From Nymphaea colorata (taxonomy: Eukaryota > Streptophyta > Magnoliopsida > Nymphaeales > Nymphaeaceae): a stretch of 64,000 nt of DNA. The stretch covers positions 11,899,629 through 11,963,628 of the forward strand of contig NC_045149.1 in NCBI RefSeq assembly GCF_008831285.2. The letters are read 5' to 3'. Shown here one piece after another: positions 24,501 to 31,017 of this stretch. Under the pieces are notes generated by a model. It had not been told where the DNA came from and ran no database searches. It was given only the letters and a program-made list of their open reading frames with translations. How positions within the stretch are numbered: position 1 is the stretch's first letter; every line of letters begins with the position of its first letter. A program made the translations under genes and the position numbers.

Positions 24501-27500
24501 GAATAGCCCTAGATGAAAGTTTATCATTTTTGTCATTTAAAATGTAACATTTGCAACCAAAGACTTTGAATCTTTTATAAATTGGCTCCAAATTAAAAAG
24601 TTTTTGAAAAGGTGAAATATTTTCTAAAATTTTAGAGGGCATTCTATTAATCAAGTAAATGGATGTAAGAATTGCTTCAGCCCAAAAATTTTTTGGAACA
24701 TTTTTTGATATAAGGAGAGCTCTTGTGGTTTCAAGAATATGTCTATGTTTTCTTTCGGCGATTCCGTTTTGTTGGGGGGTTTTGGGACAAGACTTTTGGT
24801 GTATAACTCCCTTTTCCTTTAGGAATTCTTCGAAATCATTGGAAATGAATTCTCCTCCGGAATCATTTCTAAAAATTTTAAGGTTTGCATCAAATTGAGT
24901 TTTGATCATGTTGTAAAAGTTTTTGAAATTCAAAAAGACTTCCGATTTGCGTTTAAGAAAGTAAACCCAAGCATAACGAGAGTAATCATCTACAAAAATG
25001 ACATAATAAAGTAAACCACCTTTAGACATAATAGGAGCGGGACCCCATACATCCGAATGCACTAATTCAAAAGGTGCTTTTGCAACAAAATTTCTATTTC
25101 CAAAAGGTAAAGCCTTAATTTTGGCTTTAATACAATCATCACATGAGATCATTTCTTTACATTTCTCTTCCAGAAAAGGGATACAAGACATTTTTCCTAA
25201 ACTTGAATGTCCAAGTCTTTGATGCCAAATTTGGATGTCACTCTTCTTGACTACATTGCAAGTTGGGTTGGAAAGATCCAAATAATCAACATAGTAGAGA
25301 TCATCTTTCCTAGAACCTTTCCCAATCGTCTTCTTGGAAAGATGGTCCTGTATCAAAAATTTATTTTGTGAGAAGACAATATGACATCCATGATTTGTTA
25401 TTTGAGAAACCGACAAGAGATTTAAGTTAAGTTTGGGAATGAATCTAACTTTTGGTATTTTGAAAACTTTTGAATCAAATTTTTGATCAATATTCCCAAC
25501 ACATCTGATTTCAAGAGGAGTTCCATCGGCGGTTTTAACAAAAGGGCACGATTCCTCCTTAGTGCATTCGGTAAGTAATGAACTACAAGGGGTCATATGA
25601 AAAGAAGCTCCAGAATCAAGAATCCAAGAGTACTTACTTGAAGATGTAGATGCTATCGTTGCTCCGGAAGTTGGAGAAGTCCCTTTCCCTTTGAGTAGTG
25701 GTTGAAGAGCATCAATAAGCTTGTCTAGGTCAAATCGATTGCTTTCTTCATACATTGTCCCAGCCACACTTGTCTTTTTGTCAAATCTCCTCAATTTAGG
25801 ACACCTAGGTTTAGTGTGTCCTTCTTCTTGACAATGGAAACATATAATCTTCTTGTTGCCATTATTCTCATAATTTCGATTAAAATGAGGCGGTCTATAA
25901 GTTCTCATATGAGCGCCGGGTCTTGAAGTAGCAAGAACACTTTCACTCTTTTCTTTACAAAAATTGAGTCTATTCTCCTCCATTTGAAGCTCGGCTATGG
26001 CTTCATTCATAGATGGCACCTTATGTCTATGAAGCAAGGAAGTTTTGACTCCATCATATTCCGGTCTAAGACCAAGAATGAATTTATAAAATTTTTTCCT
26101 TTGGATTTGTTTTTCCCTCACTCCAATGTCTCTTAGATCATACCATTCGGGTTCAAATAGGGCAAGTTCGTCCCATAATTGCTCCATTTCTCCAACGTAT
26201 TGCTTAATGGACTTATCCCCTTATTGGAGACTTGCAATCTTCATTTGAAGATTGCACATGTAAGCCACATCTTTCATAGTGTGGGTTTTCTTGAGGAAAT
26301 CCCAAGCATCATGAGCAAAATTATGTTTTGCTATTTGGCCCATAGTTGTAGTATCAACACAAGCAATAATCCAAGTGATAATCTTGTGATGTCCTATCTT
26401 CCACTCTTCCCATTTTCTCTCGTATTCACTCATGACCTTGTCTTTTTCTACTCCATCTAGTTCTTGGGCTTTACCATCTATGGTTTTGGTTAGGACTAAT
26501 TGAGGTTCACTTTTAGATCCATCAACAAGTCCCCATAAGCCTTTACTTCTAATGAAATGTTCCATAGTTTTTGCCCAAGAAACATAGTTTGATGAAGTAA
26601 GTTTAGGGAGAGGAGTAGAAGAATTTCTTTCATCCATAATGTGTACCTTGTAGAGGAGACGTTGAGGTAGTGCTAGGATGAAAAACAGCCACAAAAAAAA
26701 AGAAGCTTTTGATGTGCCAAAAACTGCTTCAATCTTCACCTCAAGGAAGCTTGATCCCGTCACAAATATCACCAAAAGAGGTCAGCAAACAAAACCCTCT
26801 TGTGTTTGTGTTAAATCACAGCCGACAATACATCGAACACTTGGAGTGCTTCACAGCTCCAAAGAAAGAGTAATAGCTGAATCTTCAAGTCTTGAAAAAA
26901 AACAGCACGACAAAGAGCCACAACCTGGCTCTGATACCATGTAAATCAGCCCAAATTCGAGAATACAAATGCTTCAAGAGATACACTCTTGAAGATCCCA
27001 ACAACTTCAATAGATAATGCAAAGCCAAACCTCAAACTTGAGGAGAAGATACCAAATATATTAATCTCAAGAGAAGAATACACAAGAGAGGCCAAAAAGC
27101 CTTAAAAGAACAAAGGTCTCAAGTGCCCTATTTATAGAGGAAGTATATAAGAAAGGAGGAAGAAAAGAGGAAGAGGAAGTGGCTGTTGGGGCTCCCAACG
27201 GCTAGATTTCTAGCCGTTGGGAACTCCCAACAGCTACTTCCTTTCTTAATAAAAAAAGGAAAAGAAAAAGGTTTAGAAAAAGGCATGAAAAATAAAGACA
27301 AAATAAATACAAAAAGTCCTATGCATACACACATACATTTATATATACAAATCATACATCAAACTGCTAGGAGTTCAAGATATATGATAGTAGATACAAA
27401 AACATGTATGTATACTTACATTATAAATTCTAACAGACAAGACCTGAATTCTTGAGCAGCGAATCTTTTCTATGTAAAAACCCTGTGTTATCTTTATCCA

Positions 27501-28750
27501 GAAGACCAGAACAACATACTGTTGCACTGTAATTTCCTCCTGTGCACATAATGCTAGCAACTTGCCATGCCCGTGTCATGCCGATGTTAGTATGCAGTCA
27601 ACATTCGAGAGTCCAGTATTTGCTGCACATAATTTTAGTTTTTTATTTTAACTATTACAATAATTTACATCCCTGAACCTATATTTTGTTGAATTACTAT
27701 TGGTACTCCTTGTACCTTTGTCATATTTTGTACCCACATTCATACTATTTGACATATCCTTCACGTCTTACTGCAAACACATAAAAGAGCAAATAGTCCA
27801 TGAAAGAGACCCAGAATAGAAGGAAACTGAAATAGCAGAAGTCTGGTAAAGAACTAAAAGGACTTTAAATAAGTAATCTCAATTCAGAAATTTCTCGACT
27901 CACTTTATATTAAATCTGGACTGGAAATCCAGATTTGTTGGTGTGAAAAGAAAGAGAGAGATAGAGGTGGGGGGTGTGCGGGTGCAACTACAAACCTACT
28001 CCTGAAAGCCCACAGCCCTTAACCTCCACTGCTGACCAGAGGGTAACTCCCGATTGTGCTTGCATGCCCTTAACTTATGATTCTTAGGTTAAAAGTAGAA
28101 TATCAAGTTACCTCAAGCTTCCAGTCCTAAATTAGCCTCATTTTTTTGGGGGGCCGTGAATGAACTCTTTGAAATTCACGTAGTGCTGGATGTTTCTTGT
28201 CACAAGCTTCCATGGTTAAAATATTCTGCCGCATTATGAACCTGCACTGCAAGAGGTTGGAAAGTCTGCCAAAATTGATAGGGGAAACAAGATAGTGCCT
28301 ATGATAACTATGATATTTTTAATGCATCCACTTTCATGTTTTATATGGGATCTGATTCCCGATTTCCTTCACGCCCCATGATGATTTGGAATAATTTGGT
28401 GCAATTGATTGTTATGAATTTTGATGGTCCTAAAGTTCTTGTGTTCGTCAAACTTTCATTTTGACACAATTCTTAGTTTCCTAATACAAAGATCTAAGAT
28501 TATTCGTTTGCTGTGCTCCATATTGCAGGTTGTTGAGAATCTTTATGCTTCTAACCACATTGCTGTTGCAAATGAGTTTATGAAGCTGGCTACACTTCAT
28601 TTGACCATGGATGACAGTGCATCTGCCATGGATGTCATAAAACGGGTGATGGACATATTCATGCTGTTTTATGGGTCTCACTACAGAATTATCTCCCCAT
28701 ATTTGGAGAATCTCTTGTTGAAAATGGAGAAATTTCCTCCAGATGGGTGA
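3381..28750 (+). CDS. SMYD4-like SET-domain/TPR protein, C-terminal 326 residues in six exons
   Basis: Exons 3381-3536, 6538-6777, 6862-7028, 20903-21017, 21650-21730 and 28529-28750 all have GT-AG borders. They join in one frame (981 bases including the stop). Exon 1 has the SET core NHSCQPN and the closing ISYGPE. Exon 2 has the post-SET cysteines (CQCRCC), and exon 3 has more Cys pairs (CCLNCG). The last exons form the helical TPR-like C-terminal domain (AEDHIAEAFCSMGKPEAAL...). SMYD-family proteins are protein-lysine methyltransferases, or in the SMYD4 branch TPR proteins with a divergent SET domain; the substrate here is unknown. The catalytic N-terminal part and the MYND region are not in the window. 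Introns of 13.9 and 6.8 kb are swollen by retrotransposons. The family is secure; functionality is uncertain because of the possible stop just upstream of the first exon. Confidence 0.8.
3717..5600. repeat. Possible non-autonomous DNA transposon with GGGTGCGGGT-rich ends (intronic)
   Basis: The segment is bounded by blocks rich in GGGTGCGGGT (3728-3752, 5543-5580). It carries a short inverted pair, GTCACCGGTGTG at 3787 against CACACAGGTGAC at about 5587. Inside are at least five copies of a 'ggctcrg' motif (about 4150, 4202, 4836, 4909, 4941) and two GC-richer 'cgccggt' blocks (about 4367 and 5109). No target-site duplication is evident and no long coding frame exists. Similar G/C-rich blocks recur elsewhere in the window. 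Subterminal motif arrays suggest a hAT-like element, but this is only an inference. Confidence 0.35.
3761..3894. repeat. Two AT microsatellites
   Basis: Pure (AT)n tracts occupy 3761-3780 and 3851-3894, separated by a GTCACCGGTGTG-containing spacer. Confidence 0.95.
5601..6537 (+). other. Remaining part of intron 3537-6537, nothing recognised
   Basis: AT-rich sequence with no coding frame or repeat that I recognise. Around 6110-6310 there is a run of diverged 'gagtcaa' words (agtcaaaccccg, gagtcaagcccagtc), which looks like decayed short-period repeat. Confidence 0.5.
6538..6777 (+). CDS. SMYD4-like gene, exon with post-SET cysteines
   Basis: The acceptor is tagtttgcag and the donor is CCT|gtaagt; phase 0 at both ends (80 codons). 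It starts LGKQDLQERQQLL, continuing the SET end directly. It then gives FICQCRCC, which fits the CxCxxC post-SET motif, and a second Cys pair (CVRSDC). Confidence 0.85.
6862..7028 (+). CDS. SMYD4-like gene, third visible exon
   Basis: The acceptor is gttttgtag after an 84-base intron, the smallest in the gene. The donor is GAAAG|gtatat, leaving two bases of a codon. It encodes VCKQKRASINKVASLLFDES and a CCLNCGSYRDL cysteine cluster. Confidence 0.8.
7909..8325. mobile_element. MITE, copy 1 of a MULE-like family (A/T-rich)
   Basis: It begins ATAGTCACAAATAACGT and contains 'gagttttaaac', 'tttttctcgggtataat' and a long A-rich centre with many 'gaaaaaa' words, and has 'aaaacgtg' near its right end. 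The same order of motifs occurs at 52470-52844 and 55846-56216. It sits inside the degenerate copia copy R. The right border is uncertain and no target duplication is seen for this copy. Confidence 0.65.
8465..8686 (-). repeat. 3' LTR of copia element E
   Basis: 222 bases, TGTTAAAC...GCAACA on the minus strand. It is preceded by the polypurine tract and followed by the GAGAT target duplication. It reads identical to the 5' LTR. Confidence 0.95.
8694..9245 (-). CDS. RNase H end of element E pol, after a frameshift
   Basis: The frame encodes VVKYLKSSPGKGLLF, then SDADYAG, RSSAESEYRAM, YCDNQAATHIANNP and RTKHIEVDCHYIRD, the ordered landmarks of copia RNase H, and ends DIFTKALP...MYAPA. It is the direct continuation of the 1229-residue polyprotein but lies in another frame. 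The shift falls in an A-run of six bases (TTTTTT at about 9273-9278 on the + strand), where one extra base explains the break. The apparent start codon here is not a biological start. Either the copy is recently inactivated or the base is a sequencing or assembly error. Confidence 0.9.
   Translation of the reverse strand: MMVVKYLKSSPGKGLLFTKGKTLEVEAYSDADYAGSVEDRKSTTGFCVFVGGNLISWRSKKQGVVSRSSAESEYRAMAQTAAEMTWARSMLSSLSVSITLPMKMYCDNQAATHIANNPVFHERTKHIEVDCHYIRDLVQAGTIATAHVPSEDQAADIFTKALPIGDFSRCCDKLSMFNMYAPA
9232..12921 (-). CDS. Gag-pol polyprotein of copia element E (gag, protease, integrase, RT)
   Basis: It is 1229 residues from MDRFMMAESN. Gag comes first (LDGSNYEIWSRVF, MWDFLKQTYS). A glycine/arginine-rich patch precedes the CCHC knuckle CTYCGKIGHLEDRC at residues 255-268. 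The protease has WIIDSGAS at 364-371. The pre-integrase domain has WHLRLGHPS. Integrase has LLHVDVWGPS, FLVIVDDYSRVTWVF, a D in RTDNALEF and the E of SQQNGIVERKHR. Reverse transcriptase has WELVDPPP, RYKARLVAKGYTQ, QLDVKNAFLYGDL and the catalytic YVDD at about 1092-1095. The last residues (about 14) are out of frame because of a one-base shift, and RNase H continues in the overlapping frame. No other internal stop is present. Confidence 0.95.
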   Translation of the reverse strand: MDRFMMAESNKSDFSHEVKSGGNPFSYGSTVKLDGSNYEIWSRVFMMSVIGHQKEHVIEENEPVEKSGKYSSWKGDNNIVMSWIMNSVQPQIASTIAYYTSAKQMWDFLKQTYSNDRNISKILQVEEELLNLQQGDQSLAQYFASLKSISERLKALRPPCPTCYKTHGEQSMVAKFLQGLSSEYAVAKAQMLTGAEIPDLAEAYNRLSRLAVTLSSPASDIHASALAASGGRGRGLFRGRGMGRGSGGGRGRFQCTYCGKIGHLEDRCWDKHGRPTAAPSLGRNVTSKLGKNSLQSSIGAAQAASSVVDESLSSSQSETMTVSINKSEYEDFLAHRSTQPSASTVMTDSAMSVDTISHDTGTTWIIDSGASRHFCSTPSMFTVLHSLPQIRHVRLADGRLSPIMGYGDIKISQSMTIPNVLYAPKFPTNLLSVGQLVNDLHCRVTFDSGLCSFQDLPTGKTIGGGYEKGGIYFLSDPVGIAASSITSLSSSFQWHLRLGHPSVSKLRHLLPHLSLPESFQCEACQLGKHTRSSYSSSLSTSSCGLFDLLHVDVWGPSRVASRSRFRYFLVIVDDYSRVTWVFLLKERSEVVCTLKNLIIEIKTQFGILVKNIRTDNALEFKASTLMKFYSDNGISPQFTCPHTSQQNGIVERKHRQLLNVARSLMLHTNLPAYFWGDAILTACYLTNRLPSSSIDNQIPIKLVHPQRSLFPVAPKVFGCTCFVHILGPTRDKLGAQAIKCIFIGYSRNHKGYKCFDPLTQKEYISADVTFFESQPYYSLTPMSTEMLRSPDPLPIPPIPLESFPVESPSSVVSKFRDPPLVYTRRQDPSHNLLPTVSQEVSTSEAHSPTHSDPCQDLPIALRKGRRQCTLHPISHFVSTDGVSKNMQQFIHALAAHTVPTCHQQALLDTQWRRAMQDEMDALVQRGTWELVDPPPRCDIVGSKWVFTVKYNSDGSLERYKARLVAKGYTQTYGVDFFETFSPVARLGTIRLIISVAVHHDWHMYQLDVKNAFLYGDLDETVYMQQPPGFERQGECGKVCKLKKAIYGLKQSPRAWFHKFSEVVSQCGFVRSPLDHSLFIKKASRGITILVVYVDDIILTGDSDQEISDAKLFLQKHFVTKDLGPLRYFLGIEVARNGEGVVLSQRKYVLDLLQDTGMLGAKPANLPMNPRIHLHDDQTELVDSRSYRSLIGKLLYVTVTRPDISFAVGKLSQFMEKTKESSLGCCFDGG
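12922..13646 (-). other. Untranslated leader and primer-binding site of element E
   Basis: About 700 bases lie between the 5' LTR and gag. The binding site TGGTATCAGAGC abuts the LTR (13635-13646), and an (AT)n tract of about 40 bases (12949-12991) lies just before the gag start. No coding frame of note is present. Confidence 0.85.
13647..13868 (-). repeat. 5' LTR of copia element E
   Basis: 222 bases, same ends and, as read, the same sequence as 8465-8686. It is followed by the GAGAT duplication at 13869-13873. Confidence 0.95.
14461..14925. repeat. GTG-rich block, AT tract and purine-rich run
   Basis: At 14461-14525 the motif 'ctatgtcacatgggtgcaggt' starts a GTG-rich block like those at 3.7-5.6 kb. 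An imperfect (TA)n tract follows (14530-14555). From about 14735 to 14890 the + strand is almost all purine (gagagaaagag words). No gene is visible. Element G starts abruptly right of this. Confidence 0.6.
14926..18103 (-). pseudogene. Gag-pol of element G, multiply broken
   Basis: Gag starts MDERTSSTPLPKL at 18103. A one-base deletion near 17692 shifts the frame after MKIA. Gag continues in another frame with VGEMEQLWDELALFEPEW and the CCHC knuckle CFHCQEEGHTKLRC. A second break near 17190-17130 precedes the protease (WILDSGASFHM). Integrase is intact (VHSDVWGPAPIMSKG, FVDDYSRYAWVYF, QQNGVAERKHRH). In RT, about 60-70 bases present in element H (between LVAKGYA and the DVKNAFLNG block) are missing at about 15335, with further frame changes at 15265 and 15125. 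YVDDMIITGDD is still readable. The copy cannot make a full polyprotein. Confidence 0.88.
18400..18905 (-). repeat. 5' LTR of copia element G
   Basis: 506 bases, starting TGTTAG and ending TTACA on the minus strand. The primer-binding site TGGTATCAGAGCC abuts it at 18387-18399. It is clearly homologous to the 496-base LTRs of element H, including the 'ggctgttgg...ccaacagc' inverted block, but has many differences. Confidence 0.88.
18906..19130. repeat. GTG/CAC-rich block between elements G and J
   Basis: The first 100 bases carry the same kind of 'acacatgttgacc' and 'cgtatggtgttgatgcggtg' text as the blocks at 4.6 and 5.4 kb. The rest may be decayed gag of element J. No gene is seen. Confidence 0.4.
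19131..20224 (-). mobile_element. Copia remnant J: 5' LTR, leader and part of gag
   Basis: Read on the minus strand there is a 441-base LTR (20224 to 19784, TGTTGAGAG...TTGTCA), then TGGTATCAGAGC, a leader of about 340 bases, and a gag frame starting MDPTTHFWQNV at 19443. Gag has DHEEKNARIKEW and RIVQNLTYYEKASEA, the latter matching the ...YYxTAxEMWDYL block of copia gag. A stop follows at once, and LKKMYT can be read after a second stop, so the frame is mutated. Everything beyond is lost. It lies in the 13.9-kb intron, antisense to the gene. Confidence 0.7.
20225..20902 (+). other. End of the 13.9-kb intron, no gene recognised
   Basis: It contains a mixed (GT)n(AT)n tract at 20280-20311. 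There is also a near-duplicated 'atcaatgtggtgga' pair (about 20567 and 20602). Confidence 0.5.
20903..21017 (+). CDS. SMYD4-like gene, exon after the 13.9-kb intron
   Basis: The acceptor is gaatgtag and the donor is GCACAG|gtttga. The first base completes the split arginine codon of the previous exon, and 38 codons follow. They include ITEALKSLGTLRSTMHPYSK, a helical segment typical of plant SMYD4-like proteins just before the TPR part. The phase match across 13.9 kb of transposon-filled intron supports the join. Confidence 0.75.
21018..21649 (+). repeat. Intron with a compound (AT)n(GT)n microsatellite
   Basis: Intron between two certain exons. It carries (AT)20 at 21461-21500 followed directly by (GT)16 at 21501-21532. 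A GGGTAC/GTGGGTATGG block at 21361-21425 resembles the dispersed GTG-rich family. Confidence 0.85.
21650..21730 (+). CDS. SMYD4-like gene, TPR exon
   Basis: The acceptor is gttttgcag and the donor is AAAG|gtatac; phase 0 (27 codons). It encodes AEDHIAEAFCSMGKPEAALP and ends CKASIK, a TPR-type helix pair that continues naturally into the last exon. Confidence 0.85.
21731..22048 (+). repeat. Intron segment rich in TGCATG/GTGCAC words
   Basis: From about 21785 to 22035 the sequence is a decayed array of alternating purine-pyrimidine words (tgcatg, gtgcacatg, cacgtgc). It ends where element H begins. No gene is present. Confidence 0.5.
22049..22544 (-). repeat. 3' LTR of copia element H
   Basis: 496 bases, TGTTAGAA...TTACA on the minus strand, directly after the polypurine tract. 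It carries the inverted 'gctgttggg/cccaacagc' block shared with elements G and I. Confidence 0.93.
22558..26637 (-). pseudogene. Gag-pol of element H, one nonsense codon in gag
   Basis: Gag starts MDERNSSTPLPKL at 26637. The frame is stopped by TAA at 26221-26223, where relatives have a glutamine codon (NLQQGD in element I), and it then continues in the same frame to 22558. The continuing 1209 residues hold the CCHC knuckle (CFHCQEEGHTKPRC), protease (WILDSGASFHM), integrase (VHSDVWGPAP, VDDYSRYAWVYF, QQNGIAERKHRH), reverse transcriptase (QLDVKNAFLNG, YVDDMIITGND) and RNase H (TDADWGG, SSTEAEYRAMA, CCDNKSAIYIAS), ending LSVITP. A single C-to-T change explains the stop, so the copy died very recently or the base is an error. 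Confidence 0.92.
26940..27435 (-). repeat. 5' LTR of copia element H
   Basis: 496 bases, matching the 3' LTR except for one visible substitution. The primer-binding site lies at 26927-26939. Confidence 0.93.
27436..28528 (+). other. Rest of the last SMYD4-like intron, nothing recognised
   Basis: Single-copy-looking AT-rich sequence with no coding frame or element that I recognise. It ends in a good branch/acceptor context before the terminal exon. Confidence 0.5.
28529..28750 (+). CDS. SMYD4-like gene, terminal exon with stop
   Basis: The acceptor is catattgcag. The exon encodes VVENLYASNHIAVANEFMKL and further helical TPR-like sequence, and ends in TGA after KFPPDG. It completes the C-terminal domain of the SET/TPR protein. 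Confidence 0.88.
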   Translation, partial: VVENLYASNHIAVANEFMKLATLHLTMDDSASAMDVIKRVMDIFMLFYGSHYRIISPYLENLLLKMEKFPPDG

Positions 28751-30345
28751 AGCTAAGCCATAGTAGGTTGTTTCCCATCATGGTATCAAAACGGTTGTTT
28801 ATAACTGTTCCTTTTATTTTAAGTGTGTAGGTTGTTTGTCATCCGTATTTTGTTTCTTGTATTATATATAAGCAAAATGAGGAACGGTAAAAATCACTGT
28901 CTCGATTGTAGTCACGTGGTTGATTTAAACCAAAGCTATTAAATTTCTGGCCGATTATTTTTTGATCGGATCAAATGATCCAAAGACGGGAAGCCAATTC
29001 ATGCCTATCTTCAAAATGAAGAACTATTTGTTGGCCAGTTTTACTGTCATAGTCTCGTAGGCTGCTGTCATGTTTTTTGTCAGTGACAATAATCTTAAAA
29101 TGCTTTCTAAACGACTGTCCTTTGTCAAGGGCCATGGTCTTAAAATGCTGTCTAAAACGAGTTCTAAAGAAGCCCATGCTCTGACCCTCTTGGGAGTTGG
29201 CAATGAATCCCCTTGGTTGTGCCTCATGAATCTCAGGTTTGTACACCTATCGCATTGAGCAAAGAGTGACTTTTTGGAATTTGTGCCAACTCTTTTTGAG
29301 CCGTCCATAGGTTTTTTTTTTCCTTTGAGTTGATTATATATTTGCAGAAGGGGAAAGAATCTAGGGAAAATAATCTTTTTTTTTTGCTTATTTATTATCC
29401 ATTTTTTGTAAAAATCGTCCATGATTTCCTTGCTTTCTGACAAGGGAGTTTTTTGTTTTGATATTAAAATGTTGCGTTTTTGTTTTGCTTTGAAATCTGG
29501 AGCGTGAATTAGAAAATGAACTTGCAAACTAAACCCACAAGTTGTTTCTGTCTGCCCTGTTTGCACGGAACCATTTTTTTTAAACAAAGGTCACTGGGGA
29601 TTACTCCTGTTAGCCAAATTACATAAAGAAAAATGAAAATAATGGCAGAGGATTTTTTACGAAAATTGAGAGAGATACTCCAGATAGGCCAAAGCCCCCT
29701 CTTTCTTTTTCATGATTTTCTTTTTCATGATCTCAGGTTCAGTGGTATACTGTCAACTAGACTACTATACGTGCATCCTTTGCTGTCCAGAGGAATGGTG
29801 CTTATGAGAATTTGAACTGATGACTAGACTTTGCAATGCTTCTTTGGGGCACTATTGACAGAAATTGACATTGTTTCAATCAGGCTTCTCTACCCTGTTC
29901 CTTTATTCTTTCAAAAGTTAAATGCAACCGAAAGCAGAATGCGGCATCCATAATCTGGCCAATGTTGCGTCATATATAGAGAATTATGAACATGAATTTA
30001 TGTCTAAACACAGCTTCAATTGACAGTAGAATGATTGATATTTCAGCAGATATCTAAGCTAACTTTTGAGCTTTTACTGTCCCGAGACTGCTGTTTGGCT
30101 TAGCATCATAGCACGACCCTTTATCGGGCCCGACTACAAGTCTATGTGTTGTTGAAAGTGGCGAAGGCCATGGCTGAAGGCTACAGAGCTGCACCGTGTA
30201 TAAGGGCCACTCAAGTCACGGGGTCTTGTGGAGTCTCCTTTTGCGACTTGAAGTGAACTGGCTCAGCTTGGCTTGAACTCGGCCCATGAACAGCCCTACT
30301 CAAAGGGTCTCGTGAAGTCCTTGCCAAAGAGGAGACCGATCAGAA
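28751..30345. other. 3' flank of the SMYD4-like gene, no gene recognised
   Basis: Likely 3' UTR at first, then intergenic. A small internal duplication of 'tcttaaaatgctttctaaa' is present (about 29093 and 29139). No convincing coding sequence is seen on either strand. Confidence 0.45.
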
Positions 30346-30399
30346 CTCTAGAGGAAGTCGCATGGCCATCCAATAGATGCATTATACGACTGATATGAA

Positions 30400-31017
30400 G
30401 TAGGGGCATCAGGCCGGGCCGGGCCGGGCCGGCCCGCTAAGACCCGGCCCGGGTCGGCCCGTCGGGCCTGAAGCCCGGCCCGATAACATTGTCGGGCCGG
30501 GCTGGGCCGGGTACCGGGCCTGGCTACCAAAAATTAGGCCCGGCCCGCCTGCGACGAGGGAGAGGCCGGAGAGTGGAGAGGGGAAGGGAGAGGGGGAGCG
30601 ATTGGGAAGGGAGACGGGAAGGAGAGGGGGAGCGATTTTGAAGGAAGAGGGGGAGCGATCGGGAAGGGAGAGGGGGAGCGATTGGGAAGGGAGAGGGGAA
30701 GGAACCTGCTTGCTTGGGGAGGGCGCGCCAGTTGCCGTGGCCATGCTTTTGGATGTAGGCGACCAGCTTCAGCCCTACCTTCTCACGGCAAGGTAGCAGA
30801 GAGGGAGAGGAGGAGGGAGAGGGAGACCGGAAGGGAGAGGAGGAGGAAGGAGGGGGAGAGGAGCAGGGAGAGGGAGAGGGAGAGAGAGACGGGAAGGGAG
30901 AGGGAGACCGGAAGGGAGAGGAGGAGGAGGGAGGGGGAGAGGAGCAGGGAGACGGGAAGGGAGAGGGCTCACGGCTCAGAGGGGGAGCGGGAGGGCAGCC
31001 CGGGAGTCGGGCCGGCT
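30400..31017. repeat. GC-rich GGGCCGG block followed by a purine minisatellite
   Basis: From 30410 to 30550 the sequence is made of GGGCCGG/CCGGCCC words. From 30551 to about 30970 it is a decayed array of 'gggggagcgattgggaaggg' and 'gagacgggaagggagagg' units, with almost no pyrimidine on the + strand except in 30700-30790. The block abuts the truncated end of element N. The open frames across it are repeat artefacts. Confidence 0.7.

Larger units (their letters stand above)
22049..27435 (-). mobile_element. Full-length copia element H, recently inserted
   Basis: Two 496-base LTRs (22049-22544 and 26940-27435) differ at one position that I can see (22229, c against t). The binding site TGGTATCAGAGCC abuts the right LTR and a polypurine tract abuts the left one. 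One long frame covers most of gag and all of pol; gag has a single nonsense codon. The flanking five bases do not match (aagat on the left, gacaa on the right), which is unusual for so young a copy. It lies antisense in the last intron of the SMYD4-like gene. Confidence 0.93.
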
